This document shows positions 1-6,860 of a DNA stretch of 13,747 bases, piece after piece. Position 1 is the stretch's first letter, and each line of letters opens with the position of its first letter. The notes beneath the pieces are model-generated. The model did not search any database. It saw nothing but the letters and a program-made list of their open reading frames with translations, and was not told the DNA's origin. Source of the stretch: Elusimicrobiota bacterium (GTDB lineage Bacteria > Elusimicrobiota > Elusimicrobia > Elusimicrobiales > Elusimicrobiaceae); the NCBI GenBank assembly GCA_031259485.1, contig JAIRLH010000007.1:1-13747 (forward strand), in the 5' to 3' direction. The position numbers and the translations under genes are program-made.

Positions 1-66
1 TAAAAACATACTGATAAAAATATTTATTCTATTTTTTCGTCATTCTACATATAGTGTAACAAAATG

Positions 67-175
67 GCAGAATCCACATTAAGAATAAATTCTGCAATAC
101 TACAGCTTCGCGCGGTACAGGTCTCGCGCAGAAGAACGGCAAAAGTGCTTGTATCTATGCTATTTTTGCATTGCC
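67..175 (-). other. Cluster of three hairpins downstream of the dead pilin
   Basis: Read on the minus strand, three stem-loops follow one another after the ancestral pilin stop. The first is closed by GGCAA/TTGCC (138-142 with 171-175) and holds a small inner ATGC/GCAT hairpin. The second is CTTC(T)GCGCG/CGCGCGAAG (106-114 with 125-134). The third is GCAGAAT/ATTCTGC (67-73 with 89-95), followed by CATTTTGTT, a weak T-rich tract. The order (closing stem, GC-rich hairpin, terminator-like hairpin) loosely resembles the two larger RNA candidates at 810-1016 and 5123-5396, so this could be a reduced relative or simply the transcription terminator. The stems are seen in the sequence; the role is inferred. 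Bases 1-66 show nothing else I can identify. Confidence 0.3.
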
Positions 176-180
176 AATAT

Positions 181-774
181 TTATATGTCAGCGTCAAGTT
201 TTCTGTAAAAATAATCAAGCGGATAAAGAGTATTACTAGAATAGATTGTTCCTGCGGTTGTAATACCCATGACATTTTTACAAAAATTGTCTCTTTGCGC
301 GGGTGAATTCATAGCTTCTAAACAATAGACGATGCCTCTTTTGAGTCCTCCGGTATCACCGCTTTATTTTTGCAGCCAATATTGAAAGCCGCCTCCGTAT
401 TTACCGTCCCTCAAATAACTCATAAGCCTTCCACCATGATCTGCAGTACTGTTAATCATAAGAACCATCTTGTCATTGGCTCTTACTCTTTGATGTTCAA
501 AGCCGTAAGTTTGAGCAACTGAAGTCAACGGCAGAGCTTTTGTAAAATCAAAGTCCAATTTGTCAAAATCGTAGATATAATCTCCGTTGTAAAGATAATA
601 GGCTTCCTCGGCGTTCGCTAAATTTTTTAAAGACTGCTGAAGCTGCGCGGCGCGCGTTTTCCAAACGGATTTCTGATATTGCGACAACGCGATTGCGGCG
701 AGAATGCCGATAATTAATACAGCAACAAGCAATTAAATCAACGTGAGCCCTTTTTTACTGTTCTTGATAAATAT
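181..774 (-). pseudogene. Dead type IV pilin-like gene (start codon lost, two internal in-frame stops)
   Basis: One unbroken reading frame encodes a complete pilin-like protein but carries three lesions. The expected start, 7 nt after an AAGGA ribosome site, reads ATA (772-774). The codon for the invariant Glu5 after the cleavage site is TAA (733-735), giving KKG-LTLI-stop-LLVAVLIIGIL. A second TAA (364-366) interrupts the frame about 120 codons later. After it the same frame continues as a typical pilin C terminus with two cysteines (YCLEAM...DNFCKNVMG) to a TAA at 181-183. The helix and following motifs (RAAQL, YYLYNGDY, KLDFDF) closely match the intact pilin at 4474-5034. A 122-residue fragment could only start at TTG 730-732, just after the Glu5 stop, and would lack the prepilin leader. 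I read it as a pseudogene; a silent donor for gene conversion is possible. Confidence 0.85.
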
Positions 775-809
775 AATGTTGTCCTTGTTATTTTGATTTT
801 TTCGCCAAT

Positions 810-857
810 AAAAAACGGCGATTTTTAGGCTAATCAGATACCCCGTATAATCGCCGC
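810..857 (-). terminator. Intrinsic terminator of structured RNA A / atpD transcript
   Basis: On the minus strand, CGGCGAT (850-856) pairs with ATCGCCG (816-822) and is followed at once by six T (810-815). The apical region is about 27 nt and could fold further. It ends in GCCGTTTTTTATT, a 13-nt string also found at the terminator in front of the other pilin. It lies about 36 bp before the dead pilin's former start, so it would stop transcription coming from atpD or RNA A before the pilin. Confidence 0.75.
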
Positions 858-1016
858 TTGTCTGCCCCGTTTAATTGGAGCAGACAAAACAAACGATTAT
901 TTGTCGGCTCTGATTATGCCTTGCAAGACTTTATCTTGCCCAGCGTAGCGCGGGCTTTCCCCGAGCTTCCTACAAATAATCCTCAAATTTTCTACTGTTC
1001 GTTTGCTGCTTTGTTG
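810..1016 (-). ncRNA. Structured RNA candidate A (leader or sRNA, upstream of dead pilin)
   Basis: The gap between atpD and the dead pilin is filled with nested pairing on the minus strand. A perfect 10-bp stem GATTATTTGT/ACAAATAATC (972-981 with 895-904) encloses two hairpins (938-955, and GCAAGA/TCTTGC at 923-939). It is flanked by an outer pairing CAAAC/GTTTG (around 999-1005 with 890-896). Next come a hairpin GTCTGC/GCAGAC (860-885) and the terminator at 810-857. GCAAACG (1000-1006) and AAAATTTGA (983-991) lie 5' of the main stem, and both recur in candidate B. The 5' end is uncertain: a TATAAA lies near 1043-1050, but the RNA could also be processed from the atpD mRNA. It is not a tRNA, RNase P, SRP, tmRNA or c-di-GMP riboswitch that I can recognise. 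Confidence 0.5.
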
Positions 1017-1072
1017 CGCGTCTGAAAAACTCTCTTTAATTTTTATAATCTAATAATATTTTGCAAAACTTT

Positions 1073-2509
1073 TTATTTCCCAACCGCGATATATTCTTTC
1101 GCTTTCATCTTTTCATAATTGGCCAGCACGTCTTCTATGCCGCCGCAGTTGAAGAAAGCCTGCTCCGGTATATGGTCATAATCGCCGTTGATTATGCCTT
1201 TAAAACCCTTTATAGTATCGGCTATTTTGACGTATTTGCCGTCAACGCCGGTAAACTTTTCCGCTACAAAAAACGGCTGCGAAAGGAATTTCTGCACCCG
1301 CCGCGCGCGGGCGACGGTGGTTTTATCCTCGTCGCTGAGCTCGTCCATGCCCAGTATGGCTATGATATCCTGCAAATCTTTATATTTTTGCAGGATTTTG
1401 CGAACGCCCTGAGCGGTGTCATAATGTTCCCGACCGATTATGCGCGCGTCCAAAATGCGTGAAGTTGAATCCAGCGGGTCAACGGCCGGATACAACCCTA
1501 AACTAGCCTGCGCGCGGGAAAGCACTGTAGTCGCGTCCAGATGCGTGAAGGTGGCGGCGACGCCCGGGTCGGTAAAATCATCAGCCGGCACATACACGGC
1601 CTGTATAGACGTGATTGATCCTTTTTTGGTGGAGGTAATACGCTCCTGCAATGCCCCGATTTCGGTATTCAAAGTGGGCTGATAACCGACGGCCGAAGGC
1701 ATACGCCCCAAAAGCGCAGAAACTTCTGAATTCGCCAAAACATAGCGGAAAATGTTATCCAAAAACAAAAGAACGTCTTGGCCTTTTTGGTCGCGGAAGT
1801 ATTCCGCCTGAGTAAGCGCGGTAAGGGCTACTTTGGCGCGCGCGCCCGGGGGCTCGTTCATCTGTCCGTAAACCAGAACTGTTTTATCAAGCACTGTGCT
1901 GCCGTCGGAAAGTTTTGATTCCTGCATTTCAAACCACAGGTCATTGCCTTCGCGGCTGCGTTCCCCCACGCCGCCGAAGACCGAGCTGCCGTGATGCTGC
2001 CGCGCCACATTATTTATAAGCTCCATTATAATGACTGTTTTGCCCACGCCCGCCCCGCCGAACAAGCCCACCTTGCCGCCCTTTTGGTAGGGGGCAATTA
2101 AATCTATGACTTTTATACCCGTCTCAAAAACCGCCGGCGTTGTAACCTGCTCGTCCAGCGCGGGCGGCGGCGTGTGGATTGAAGCGCGCTTATCGGTCAT
2201 AATATCGCCGCGGTAATCCTGCGGCGCGCCCAGCACATCCATAAGGCGCCCCAGGCACGCTTCGCCGACCGGTACCATAAGAGGCCCGCCCGTATCAACG
2301 GCCTCATTTCCGCGGGCCAGGCCGTCCGTAGGCGCAAGTGCCACGCAGCGCACCATATTATCGCCGAGCTGCTGAGCTACTTCCGCCACGACTTTACCGC
2401 GGGCGGGCACTATAATTTCCACCGCGTTATTGATTGCCGGCAGGGCGGAGTTTTCAAACTGTACGTCCACCGCCGGGCCTATAATCTGAACTACTTTGCC
2501 TTTGTTCAT
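1073..2509 (-). CDS. atpD: F-type ATP synthase subunit beta
   Basis: Encodes 478 residues, the normal length for the catalytic beta subunit of F1, which interconverts ADP+Pi and ATP in the membrane-attached head. Visible are Walker A GGAGVGKT (151-158), the catalytic-Glu segment GVGERSREGND (Glu183), Walker B LLFLDN with Asp251, the long family signature SEVSALLGRMPSAVGYQPTL (261-280), and a DELSDED variant of the DELSEED loop. An AAGGA ribosome site sits 6-7 nt before the ATG. It lies 15 bp after atpG and is clearly co-transcribed with it and hldD. Unlike the usual atp operon it is not followed by atpC (epsilon); a structured RNA region comes next. Stop is TAA. Family assignment is secure. 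Confidence 0.98.
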   Translation of the reverse strand: MNKGKVVQIIGPAVDVQFENSALPAINNAVEIIVPARGKVVAEVAQQLGDNMVRCVALAPTDGLARGNEAVDTGGPLMVPVGEACLGRLMDVLGAPQDYRGDIMTDKRASIHTPPPALDEQVTTPAVFETGIKVIDLIAPYQKGGKVGLFGGAGVGKTVIIMELINNVARQHHGSSVFGGVGERSREGNDLWFEMQESKLSDGSTVLDKTVLVYGQMNEPPGARAKVALTALTQAEYFRDQKGQDVLLFLDNIFRYVLANSEVSALLGRMPSAVGYQPTLNTEIGALQERITSTKKGSITSIQAVYVPADDFTDPGVAATFTHLDATTVLSRAQASLGLYPAVDPLDSTSRILDARIIGREHYDTAQGVRKILQKYKDLQDIIAILGMDELSDEDKTTVARARRVQKFLSQPFFVAEKFTGVDGKYVKIADTIKGFKGIINGDYDHIPEQAFFNCGGIEDVLANYEKMKAKEYIAVGK

Positions 2510-2524
2510 AAAATTTCCTTTTCT

Positions 2525-3424
2525 TTATGTCTCAAACGCGTTTGCGCCGCTTATTATTTCCGTAAGCTCATTTGTTATTGTTTCCTGGCGCACTTTGTTG
2601 AGTTTTACGCCCAAGCCGTCCATTATGCCGCCGGCGTTTTTGGACGAGGCTTCCATTGCGTTCATGCGGGCGGCGAGCTCCGCCGCCTGGGATTCAAGCA
2701 GAAATCTGTAAATATTCGCGCCGATATAACGAGGCAGCAACGTAAGAAATATTTGCAGCATATCGGGCTCAAAAATAAAGCCGGATAAATCCTCCTCCCC
2801 CTGAATTTCTTCAAAATTAAAAGGCAGGAAAGTTTTGCTTACCAAAGCCTGGGAGGACATTGATTTAAAATTATTGTAAATCAAATCCACTTTGCAGATT
2901 TTATTTTCGTAGATAAGCTGCTGTATTTTTTCAAATATCATAGTGGCGTGGGCATAGCTGGCGCGCGGGAATATGCCCGCGATTTCCCCCGCAATATGCA
3001 GCCGCGGGATTTTGAGGCGCGTTATAAAATCCCGCCCCTTTTTGCCTACGACGAAGATATGCTTTTCCACCGCGGCGTGCTGCTTTATCCACTTAAGAGC
3101 TTCCCTTATAGCCATGGCGTTGAACGCGCCGCACAGGCCTTTATCGGCCGTAATCAGCAACAGTCCTGCGTTTTTGCAGCCGGCGGAAGAAACGTCAAAA
3201 AACTTATAAGCCGGCAGCTGCCGCACGGGAGAAGTCTCGCTCTGTATATCCCTGCGCATATTGTCAATCATCACGGCCATTTTCTGCGCGAAGGGGCGCC
3301 CCTGCTCCATCTGCTTTTGCGCTTTGCGTATTCGCGCGGAGGAGATGCGCTTCATCGTCAGCATTATCTGCCGCGTGGCGCCTATGGCCTTTATCTCCCT
3401 CCTGATATCGCGCAGCGATTGCAT
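2525..3424 (-). CDS. atpG: F-type ATP synthase subunit gamma
   Basis: The 299-residue protein is the central-stalk rotor subunit that couples Fo rotation to the beta catalytic sites. The N terminus SLRDIRREIKAIGATRQIMLTMKRISSARIRKAQ and the C terminus RMNAMEASSKNAGGIMDGL...KVRQETITNELTEIISGA are the two conserved gamma helices that form the coiled coil; the middle is divergent, as is usual in this family. The ATG follows the hldD stop by only 3 bp with a weak ribosome site, which suggests translational coupling. atpA, normally directly upstream, is missing, and hldD is in its place. Gamma and beta made from one message separate from alpha would need balancing in trans. Confidence 0.95.
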   Translation of the reverse strand: MQSLRDIRREIKAIGATRQIMLTMKRISSARIRKAQKQMEQGRPFAQKMAVMIDNMRRDIQSETSPVRQLPAYKFFDVSSAGCKNAGLLLITADKGLCGAFNAMAIREALKWIKQHAAVEKHIFVVGKKGRDFITRLKIPRLHIAGEIAGIFPRASYAHATMIFEKIQQLIYENKICKVDLIYNNFKSMSSQALVSKTFLPFNFEEIQGEEDLSGFIFEPDMLQIFLTLLPRYIGANIYRFLLESQAAELAARMNAMEASSKNAGGIMDGLGVKLNKVRQETITNELTEIISGANAFET

Positions 3425-3427
3425 GGC

Positions 3428-4354
3428 TTATTTTCCGGCCCTTGTTTCCAAAAACTCAACGTATTCGGCTATGCCCTTTTCAAGAGTGTAATCGGGGGAG
3501 TAGCCGATCTTTTCCGTCGTGTAAGAAATATCGGCCTGCGTTTTAAGCTGGTAAAAACTGTACGGATTTTCTATATATTCCGTGAGCAGGTTTTTGCCAA
3601 GCTCGTTATTGAGGCATTTGATAATATCGTTGAAATTGCGCGGTATGCCAGTGCCAACATTAACCACGCAGGATTCCTTGGCATTATTAAGCGCGCACAG
3701 GTTGGCCTTTACGACGTCTTTTATATAGATAAAATCCCGCTCCTGTTCACCCATTTTGAAAATTCTGGGATTATGGTCTTTTCGCATTTGATTATAGAGC
3801 TGGTATATCATGCTGGCGGTTTTGCCTTTATGGAATTCACCGGGGCCGTATACATTGAAATACCGCAGCCCCACTATAATCATATCACAGTCTGCGGCGG
3901 CGTACTGGCGGGCCACATTATCCATTATGGCCTTGGAGAAGCCGTAAATATTTTCCGGCGCGGCGGGTTGTGAGACTTTCATCGGGCATTCCCCATTGCC
4001 GTAAGTGGCGGCTGAGGAAGCATAAATCACACGCCCGATTTGGTTTTTTATCGCGTAATTTAAAATATTTTTAAAGGCTTCCACATTTTTTTCCATCATC
4101 AGTTTTTGGTCGTGGATATCAGTATCCGTAATGGCGGCCTGGTGGAAGATTGCGTCGTAATAAGCGTCCGGCGGAAGCTTTTCCGCAAGGTCTGCGGCGA
4201 TGACGTCGCCCGCAAATCCGACAAGATTTTTAAAACTGCCGGAGGAGAAATCATCCGCAACCGTTACGCCGTGGCCCTGTTTTAAAAGCTCCGCCGCCAA
4301 GCTGCCGCCTATAAAGCCGGCGCCGCCGGTTATAAGATATTTTTTTGTGGTCAT
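3428..4354 (-). CDS. hldD: ADP-L-glycero-D-manno-heptose-6-epimerase
   Basis: The 308-residue extended short-chain dehydrogenase matches the HldD/RfaD family, which epimerises ADP-D-glycero- to ADP-L-glycero-beta-D-manno-heptose for the lipopolysaccharide inner core in the cytoplasm. Seen are the nucleotide-binding GGAGFIG (10-16), YASSAATYG (111-119) with the catalytic Ser/Thr region, the YxxxK pair Tyr137/Lys141, RYFNVYGPGEFHKG (164-177) with the HldD-specific HKG segment, RDFIYIKDV, and the TQAD motif near the C terminus. Its length is typical for the family. GGGAG at 4363-4367 gives a good ribosome site for the ATG at 4354. It is the first gene of the hldD-atpG-atpD operon, an unusual link between envelope sugar synthesis and ATP synthase. 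Another sugar-nucleotide epimerase of the family is possible, but the HldD motifs fit best. Confidence 0.85.
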   Translation of the reverse strand: MTTKKYLITGGAGFIGGSLAAELLKQGHGVTVADDFSSGSFKNLVGFAGDVIAADLAEKLPPDAYYDAIFHQAAITDTDIHDQKLMMEKNVEAFKNILNYAIKNQIGRVIYASSAATYGNGECPMKVSQPAAPENIYGFSKAIMDNVARQYAAADCDMIIVGLRYFNVYGPGEFHKGKTASMIYQLYNQMRKDHNPRIFKMGEQERDFIYIKDVVKANLCALNNAKESCVVNVGTGIPRNFNDIIKCLNNELGKNLLTEYIENPYSFYQLKTQADISYTTEKIGYSPDYTLEKGIAEYVEFLETRAGK

Positions 4355-4403
4355 TTTATTTTCTCCCTTTTAGAAATAAACCCGCTTCCCCGCCGAGGGG
4401 ACT

Positions 4404-4432
4404 ATTATAAATATTATAACTTTTTTATTATA
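4404..4432 (-). promoter_or_regulatory. A/T-rich promoter region of the hldD-atpGD operon
   Basis: On the minus strand three TATAAT hexamers occur at 4427-4432, 4413-4418 and 4404-4409, between the pilin stop and the hldD ribosome site. No clear TTGACA is visible at the right distance from any of them, so the start point is undecided. Just downstream a small hairpin CCCC-TCGG-CGGGG (about 4389-4400) lies in the leader. A short GC-rich inverted repeat (about 4459-4472) follows the pilin stop but lacks a T-run, so read-through from the pilin gene into hldD is possible. Confidence 0.45.
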
Positions 4433-4473
4433 AATATTCAGAGATTATACGGCTTTATCCGGCCCGCGGGGCC

Positions 4474-5034
4474 TTATAGTTTATATCTTTTATGACCGCT
4501 GCCTCCAACAAAAACGCCGCCTAAGGACTCACATAATTCAGAGCCCTTTTTAGTTTGTGATGAACAATAAAAATTTCCGCTTTTTAGATTTGAATCATAT
4601 GAGCTTTTGTCAAACATATAGTTCAACCAATAATCGGAACCGTTGATACCGCCCTTACGATAAGCATCAAGAAAAATTCCTCCTGCGGAGGGTACCAACA
4701 TAAGTTTAAATGCTTTGAGATCTAAGCTATTCGTTCCTGTCCTCAGACCAAAATCAATATCCAATTTGCTAAAATCAGTTGTATAGTCGCCGTTGGTCAG
4801 ATAATATATTTCTTCCGCTTGTTTAATAGTTTTCATAATGCTTAAAGCCTCCGCGGCGCGGGATTTTTCAACGGCTTTTTGGTATTGCGGAAACGCAATG
4901 GCAGAGAGAATCCCGATGATAACAACTACAACGAGAAGTTCTATTAATGTAAAAGCCGATTGTTTTAGAACGGAGAATTTATTGGCAGTTAACGATGTGC
5001 ATTGTTGGTTGTTGAACATGTGAATATTTTTCAT
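4474..5034 (-). CDS. Type IV pilin-like protein (prepilin with class III leader)
   Basis: Encodes 186 residues with a basic/polar leader, then KQSA-FTLIELLVVVVIIGILSAIAFPQYQ, the prepilin peptidase site and hydrophobic helix of type IV pilins and pseudopilins. Glu5 of the mature form is present, as is the Pro after AF. The residue before the cut is Ala rather than the usual Gly, an uncommon but tolerated choice. The leader is long (about 29 residues from the first Met; Met6 would shorten it). The C-terminal part has a Cys pair (NFYCSSQTKKGSELCESLGG) that would close a D-region-like disulfide loop. AAGGA sits 7 nt before the ATG. A structured RNA and terminator lie just upstream. No assembly ATPase or secretin is near, so this is an isolated pilin. 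It could serve pili, secretion or adhesion. Confidence 0.88.
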   Translation of the reverse strand: MKNIHMFNNQQCTSLTANKFSVLKQSAFTLIELLVVVVIIGILSAIAFPQYQKAVEKSRAAEALSIMKTIKQAEEIYYLTNGDYTTDFSKLDIDFGLRTGTNSLDLKAFKLMLVPSAGGIFLDAYRKGGINGSDYWLNYMFDKSSYDSNLKSGNFYCSSQTKKGSELCESLGGVFVGGSGHKRYKL

Positions 5035-5122
5035 ATATTTTCCTTATGTCTTATTTAGTCATTTCTACGACGCTATTGACGCTATTACTAACTATTTTGA
5101 CTATTAAGCCTTCTTTTACAAT

Positions 5123-5178
5123 AAAAAACGGCCATTATATTTGAGCTTGTTTCGCTAACCCAAAATATAACAGCCGTA
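5123..5178 (-). terminator. Intrinsic terminator in front of the pilin gene
   Basis: On the minus strand a long stem pairs ACGGC plus GTTATATTT (about 5163-5177) with AAATATAAT plus GCCGT (about 5128-5142), with one G-T/T-G irregularity and a loop of about 18 nt, followed by six T (5123-5128). It shares GCCGTTTTTTATT with the terminator before the dead pilin. It sits about 90 bp before the pilin ATG, so pilin expression needs either read-through or a promoter within 5035-5122; I see no convincing promoter there. Confidence 0.8.
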
Positions 5179-5396
5179 GTTTCCCGCCCTTGCAGACGGG
5201 AAACATTCAGCACAAGACATTCGGTTAATTAGGCCGAATATCTTGTGCTTGATAACGAGCTGTTTTTGGAGCGAAACAATGCTTTTGATATCTCAAAAGC
5301 TCTCCCTGTTCTTCACAGGGTTCCAAAAACGTTTCAAATTTTATTAAGCCTTTTAGGCTTAGATTAACAACCGTTTGCCTCTCTTGATACTTTTCT
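5123..5396 (-). ncRNA. Structured RNA candidate B (leader or sRNA, upstream of intact pilin)
   Basis: The 429-bp gap upstream of the pilin is strongly structured on the minus strand. A perfect 9-bp stem GTTTTTGGA/TCCAAAAAC (5322-5330 with 5262-5270) encloses two perfect hairpins, CCCTGT/ACAGGG (5304-5320) and GCTTTTGA/TCAAAAGC (5281-5300). Two more hairpins follow, 5209-5249 (9 bp plus an inner 5 bp) and GTTTCCCG/CGGGAAAC (5179-5204), then the terminator. 5' of the main stem are GCAAACG (5372-5378), a 6-bp hairpin AAGCCT/AGGCTT, and AAAATTTGA (5334-5342). The two short motifs and the overall order match candidate A. A TATAAT at 5403-5408 could start the RNA near 5396. Its position suggests attenuation of the pilin gene or an independent small RNA. 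I do not recognise a known family. Confidence 0.55.
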
Positions 5397-5402
5397 GCTT
5401 AA

Positions 5403-5408
5403 ATTATA
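5403..5408 (-). promoter_or_regulatory. Possible -10 element for structured RNA B
   Basis: TATAAT on the minus strand lies 7-8 nt before the region where the structured RNA begins. No good -35 hexamer or TG extension is seen, so this rests on a single hexamer in A/T-rich DNA. Confidence 0.3.
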
Positions 5409-5463
5409 TAACTTTTTGATAAACTTGTTTCGGGATTTTTTTAAGCCTATCAGTGTCGCCCGA

Positions 5464-6645
5464 CTAAGAGTTTTCGACAGGCGCGTTAAGCAGCTTGTAT
5501 AATTCCTTTACCGCCGCGGCGGCATAAGTCTTAATTTGCGCGTTTTTCGCGGTATTGTCTATATGCGCGCACAGGGGGATTAGTTTTTGCAGTTTCTGCC
5601 GCTCAAGCCCCGGATTGGGATAGGAGGAGGGCGCCTCCGCCAGTATGCCGGCTACGGCGGCAACCACGCGCAGTGCATTGGCCGTCTCATTATTATTGCC
5701 GCTTTTAAGCGCGTCTTCAATATCAACAAAAGCCCCGCCGCCGATTAAAGAATAAGACATCACTGCCGTCGATGCGGAAAAAGAAGCAGGGGTCTTTTTT
5801 AAAGCCTTTTTCAGCGAGCCTTCAATAATATCAAAATTACGCACAAGCGCCTGCGCCGCGGCCGACTGCGCCGCGATATCATCGGTATTATAATCGGCCT
5901 CAAGCACAGCTTCAAGCAGTTTTTTGTCGCCGGTATCGGCTATCCATTCTATCGCGCAAACGCGCCCCGCGCCGCGCGTGTTTTTAAGCGTGGTCTTAAG
6001 CGAGGCATGCAGGACCTTTTCCTTAAGGCCCGTCGCGGCGAAAGCCACCTGCGCAAAGTTTTTATCAAACCCGTAAAGGAAAATTATTTTATCCAGATAC
6101 AAATCCCGCGCCTGCGGCAATAAAACAGTATAAGCCGCGGCGGCATAGGCTTGCAGGACAGGGTCTTTCGCCTCAATTGCAGGCGTGAGGAAAGGCGTAT
6201 ATCCCGCGTCGGCAGAGCCCATTGCGGCAAGCACTATGACGGCAAGCGTTTTTTTGTAATCCGGCGCACCGGAAGTGAGCAGAGCGTAAAGCGGCTTTTC
6301 ATAAGGCTGCAGTTGGTGGGCGGATGCAGAGACCAAAAAAGCCGCCGCAGTGAAAGCCGCCTGCGGGGATTTGCTTTCCCTGAAAATTTTCATCATATCG
6401 CCCGTTGCGGCTGCCGTATTGCCGGATTTACGCAGCGCAGCGGCCGCAGCGTCAAAAACCTCAAAATTATCATAATCCAGCGCCTCCTGCAGGCACGCGG
6501 TGATTTGAGCATTCTGCGGCGCGTTGGCAAGGCCCTGTTCGTATTCGTATTTCTGCTGTTTGGAAGCAAAACAATTCTGCGCCTTCGCGGGCATAACCGC
6601 CGAGGTAAAAACGATAAAAACCGCCAGTAAAATTATGTTTTTCAT
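5464..6645 (-). CDS. Exported alpha-helical-repeat (HEAT-like) protein, function unknown
   Basis: The 393-residue protein starts with a signal peptide (MKN, a hydrophobic run, then PAKA before QNCF, a good signal peptidase I site), so it should act in the periplasm or outside. The rest is almost all alpha-helix: repeated Ala-rich amphipathic helices of about 30-40 residues per unit (for example FTAAAFLVSASA, LQAYAAAAYTVLL, AAQSAAAQALVRNF, ANALRVVAAVAGILA, IKTYAAAAVKELYKLL). This is the look of HEAT/ARM-type solenoids that bind other proteins. No catalytic motif is seen. The ATG directly follows an extended -10 promoter (6652-6660), so the mRNA should be leaderless; no ribosome site exists. 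The RNA B region lies 3'. The HEAT assignment is inferred from helix pattern. Confidence 0.75.
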   Translation of the reverse strand: MKNIILLAVFIVFTSAVMPAKAQNCFASKQQKYEYEQGLANAPQNAQITACLQEALDYDNFEVFDAAAAALRKSGNTAAATGDMMKIFRESKSPQAAFTAAAFLVSASAHQLQPYEKPLYALLTSGAPDYKKTLAVIVLAAMGSADAGYTPFLTPAIEAKDPVLQAYAAAAYTVLLPQARDLYLDKIIFLYGFDKNFAQVAFAATGLKEKVLHASLKTTLKNTRGAGRVCAIEWIADTGDKKLLEAVLEADYNTDDIAAQSAAAQALVRNFDIIEGSLKKALKKTPASFSASTAVMSYSLIGGGAFVDIEDALKSGNNNETANALRVVAAVAGILAEAPSSYPNPGLERQKLQKLIPLCAHIDNTAKNAQIKTYAAAAVKELYKLLNAPVENS

Positions 6646-6651
6646 AATTTT

Positions 6652-6660
6652 ATTATAGCA
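6652..6660 (-). promoter_or_regulatory. Extended -10 promoter giving a leaderless mRNA (minus strand)
   Basis: TGCTATAAT on the minus strand ends 6 nt before the ATG at 6645, so the usual start point would fall on the A of ATG. It is part of a 25-nt block (6638-6662) that is repeated without mismatch, in inverted orientation, at 6980-7004 at the divergent gene. There is no good -35, which fits an extended -10 promoter. Confidence 0.7.
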
Positions 6661-6698
6661 TAGTTAGCCGCGGACTACGGGCATTTGGACCGGCGGCG

Positions 6699-6860
6699 TC
6701 AGTCCTGTTTCTCAAGGGCGTTGGCTATTCTTACTAAATCAGTTTTCAACGCGCGGCGCGCTGGCGCGGCGACCGCGTAGAAACTATTGCCGCGACCGTC
6801 ATTCAGCATTACCAATTTCGCGCCGCCTAGGGCGAGAAGAAATTTCAAGCGTGTTTGCAT
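6699..6860 (-). CDS. Possible small protein of 53 residues, unknown
   Basis: An open frame on the minus strand between the two divergent promoters encodes MQTRLKFLLALGG... to ...LVRIANALEKQD. The composition is protein-like (an N-terminal hydrophobic stretch LKFLLALGGAKLVML and a C-terminal amphipathic helix), and codons resemble the neighbours. However, there is no clear ribosome site before the ATG at 6858-6860, and I recognise no family. The frame stays open upstream to 6935, but that extension is Arg-rich and less convincing. It may be a real small gene, a relic, or chance. Apart from this and the two promoters, I see nothing in 6646-6996. Confidence 0.25.
   Translation of the reverse strand: MQTRLKFLLALGGAKLVMLNDGRGNSFYAVAAPARRALKTDLVRIANALEKQD

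Noticed and set aside
45..306. Short open frames on both strands at the left edge
   Set aside because: They overlap the C-terminal part of the dead pilin and the hairpin cluster in other frames, with no motif or ribosome site.
364..732. Reading the 122-residue pilin fragment as a real gene starting at TTG
   Set aside because: It lacks the prepilin leader and Glu5; homologous sequence continues in the same frame on both sides of the bounding stops, so it is a piece of a broken gene.
364..735. Recoding of TAA as an amino acid to rescue the pilin
   Set aside because: TAA is the normal stop of atpD, atpG, hldD, the intact pilin, speB, pdaD and others here, and the start codon is also lost.
810..1016. 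c-di-GMP (GEMM), T-box, 6S, tmRNA, RNase P or SRP RNA
   Set aside because: I looked for the conserved core strings of these families on both strands in both RNA candidates and did not find them; this is a by-eye check only.
2948..3973. Long plus-strand open frame of 341 codons
   Set aside because: It lies antisense to atpG and hldD, both of which have secure family motifs. Its protein has no recognisable domain, and the frame is open because of codon bias on the other strand.
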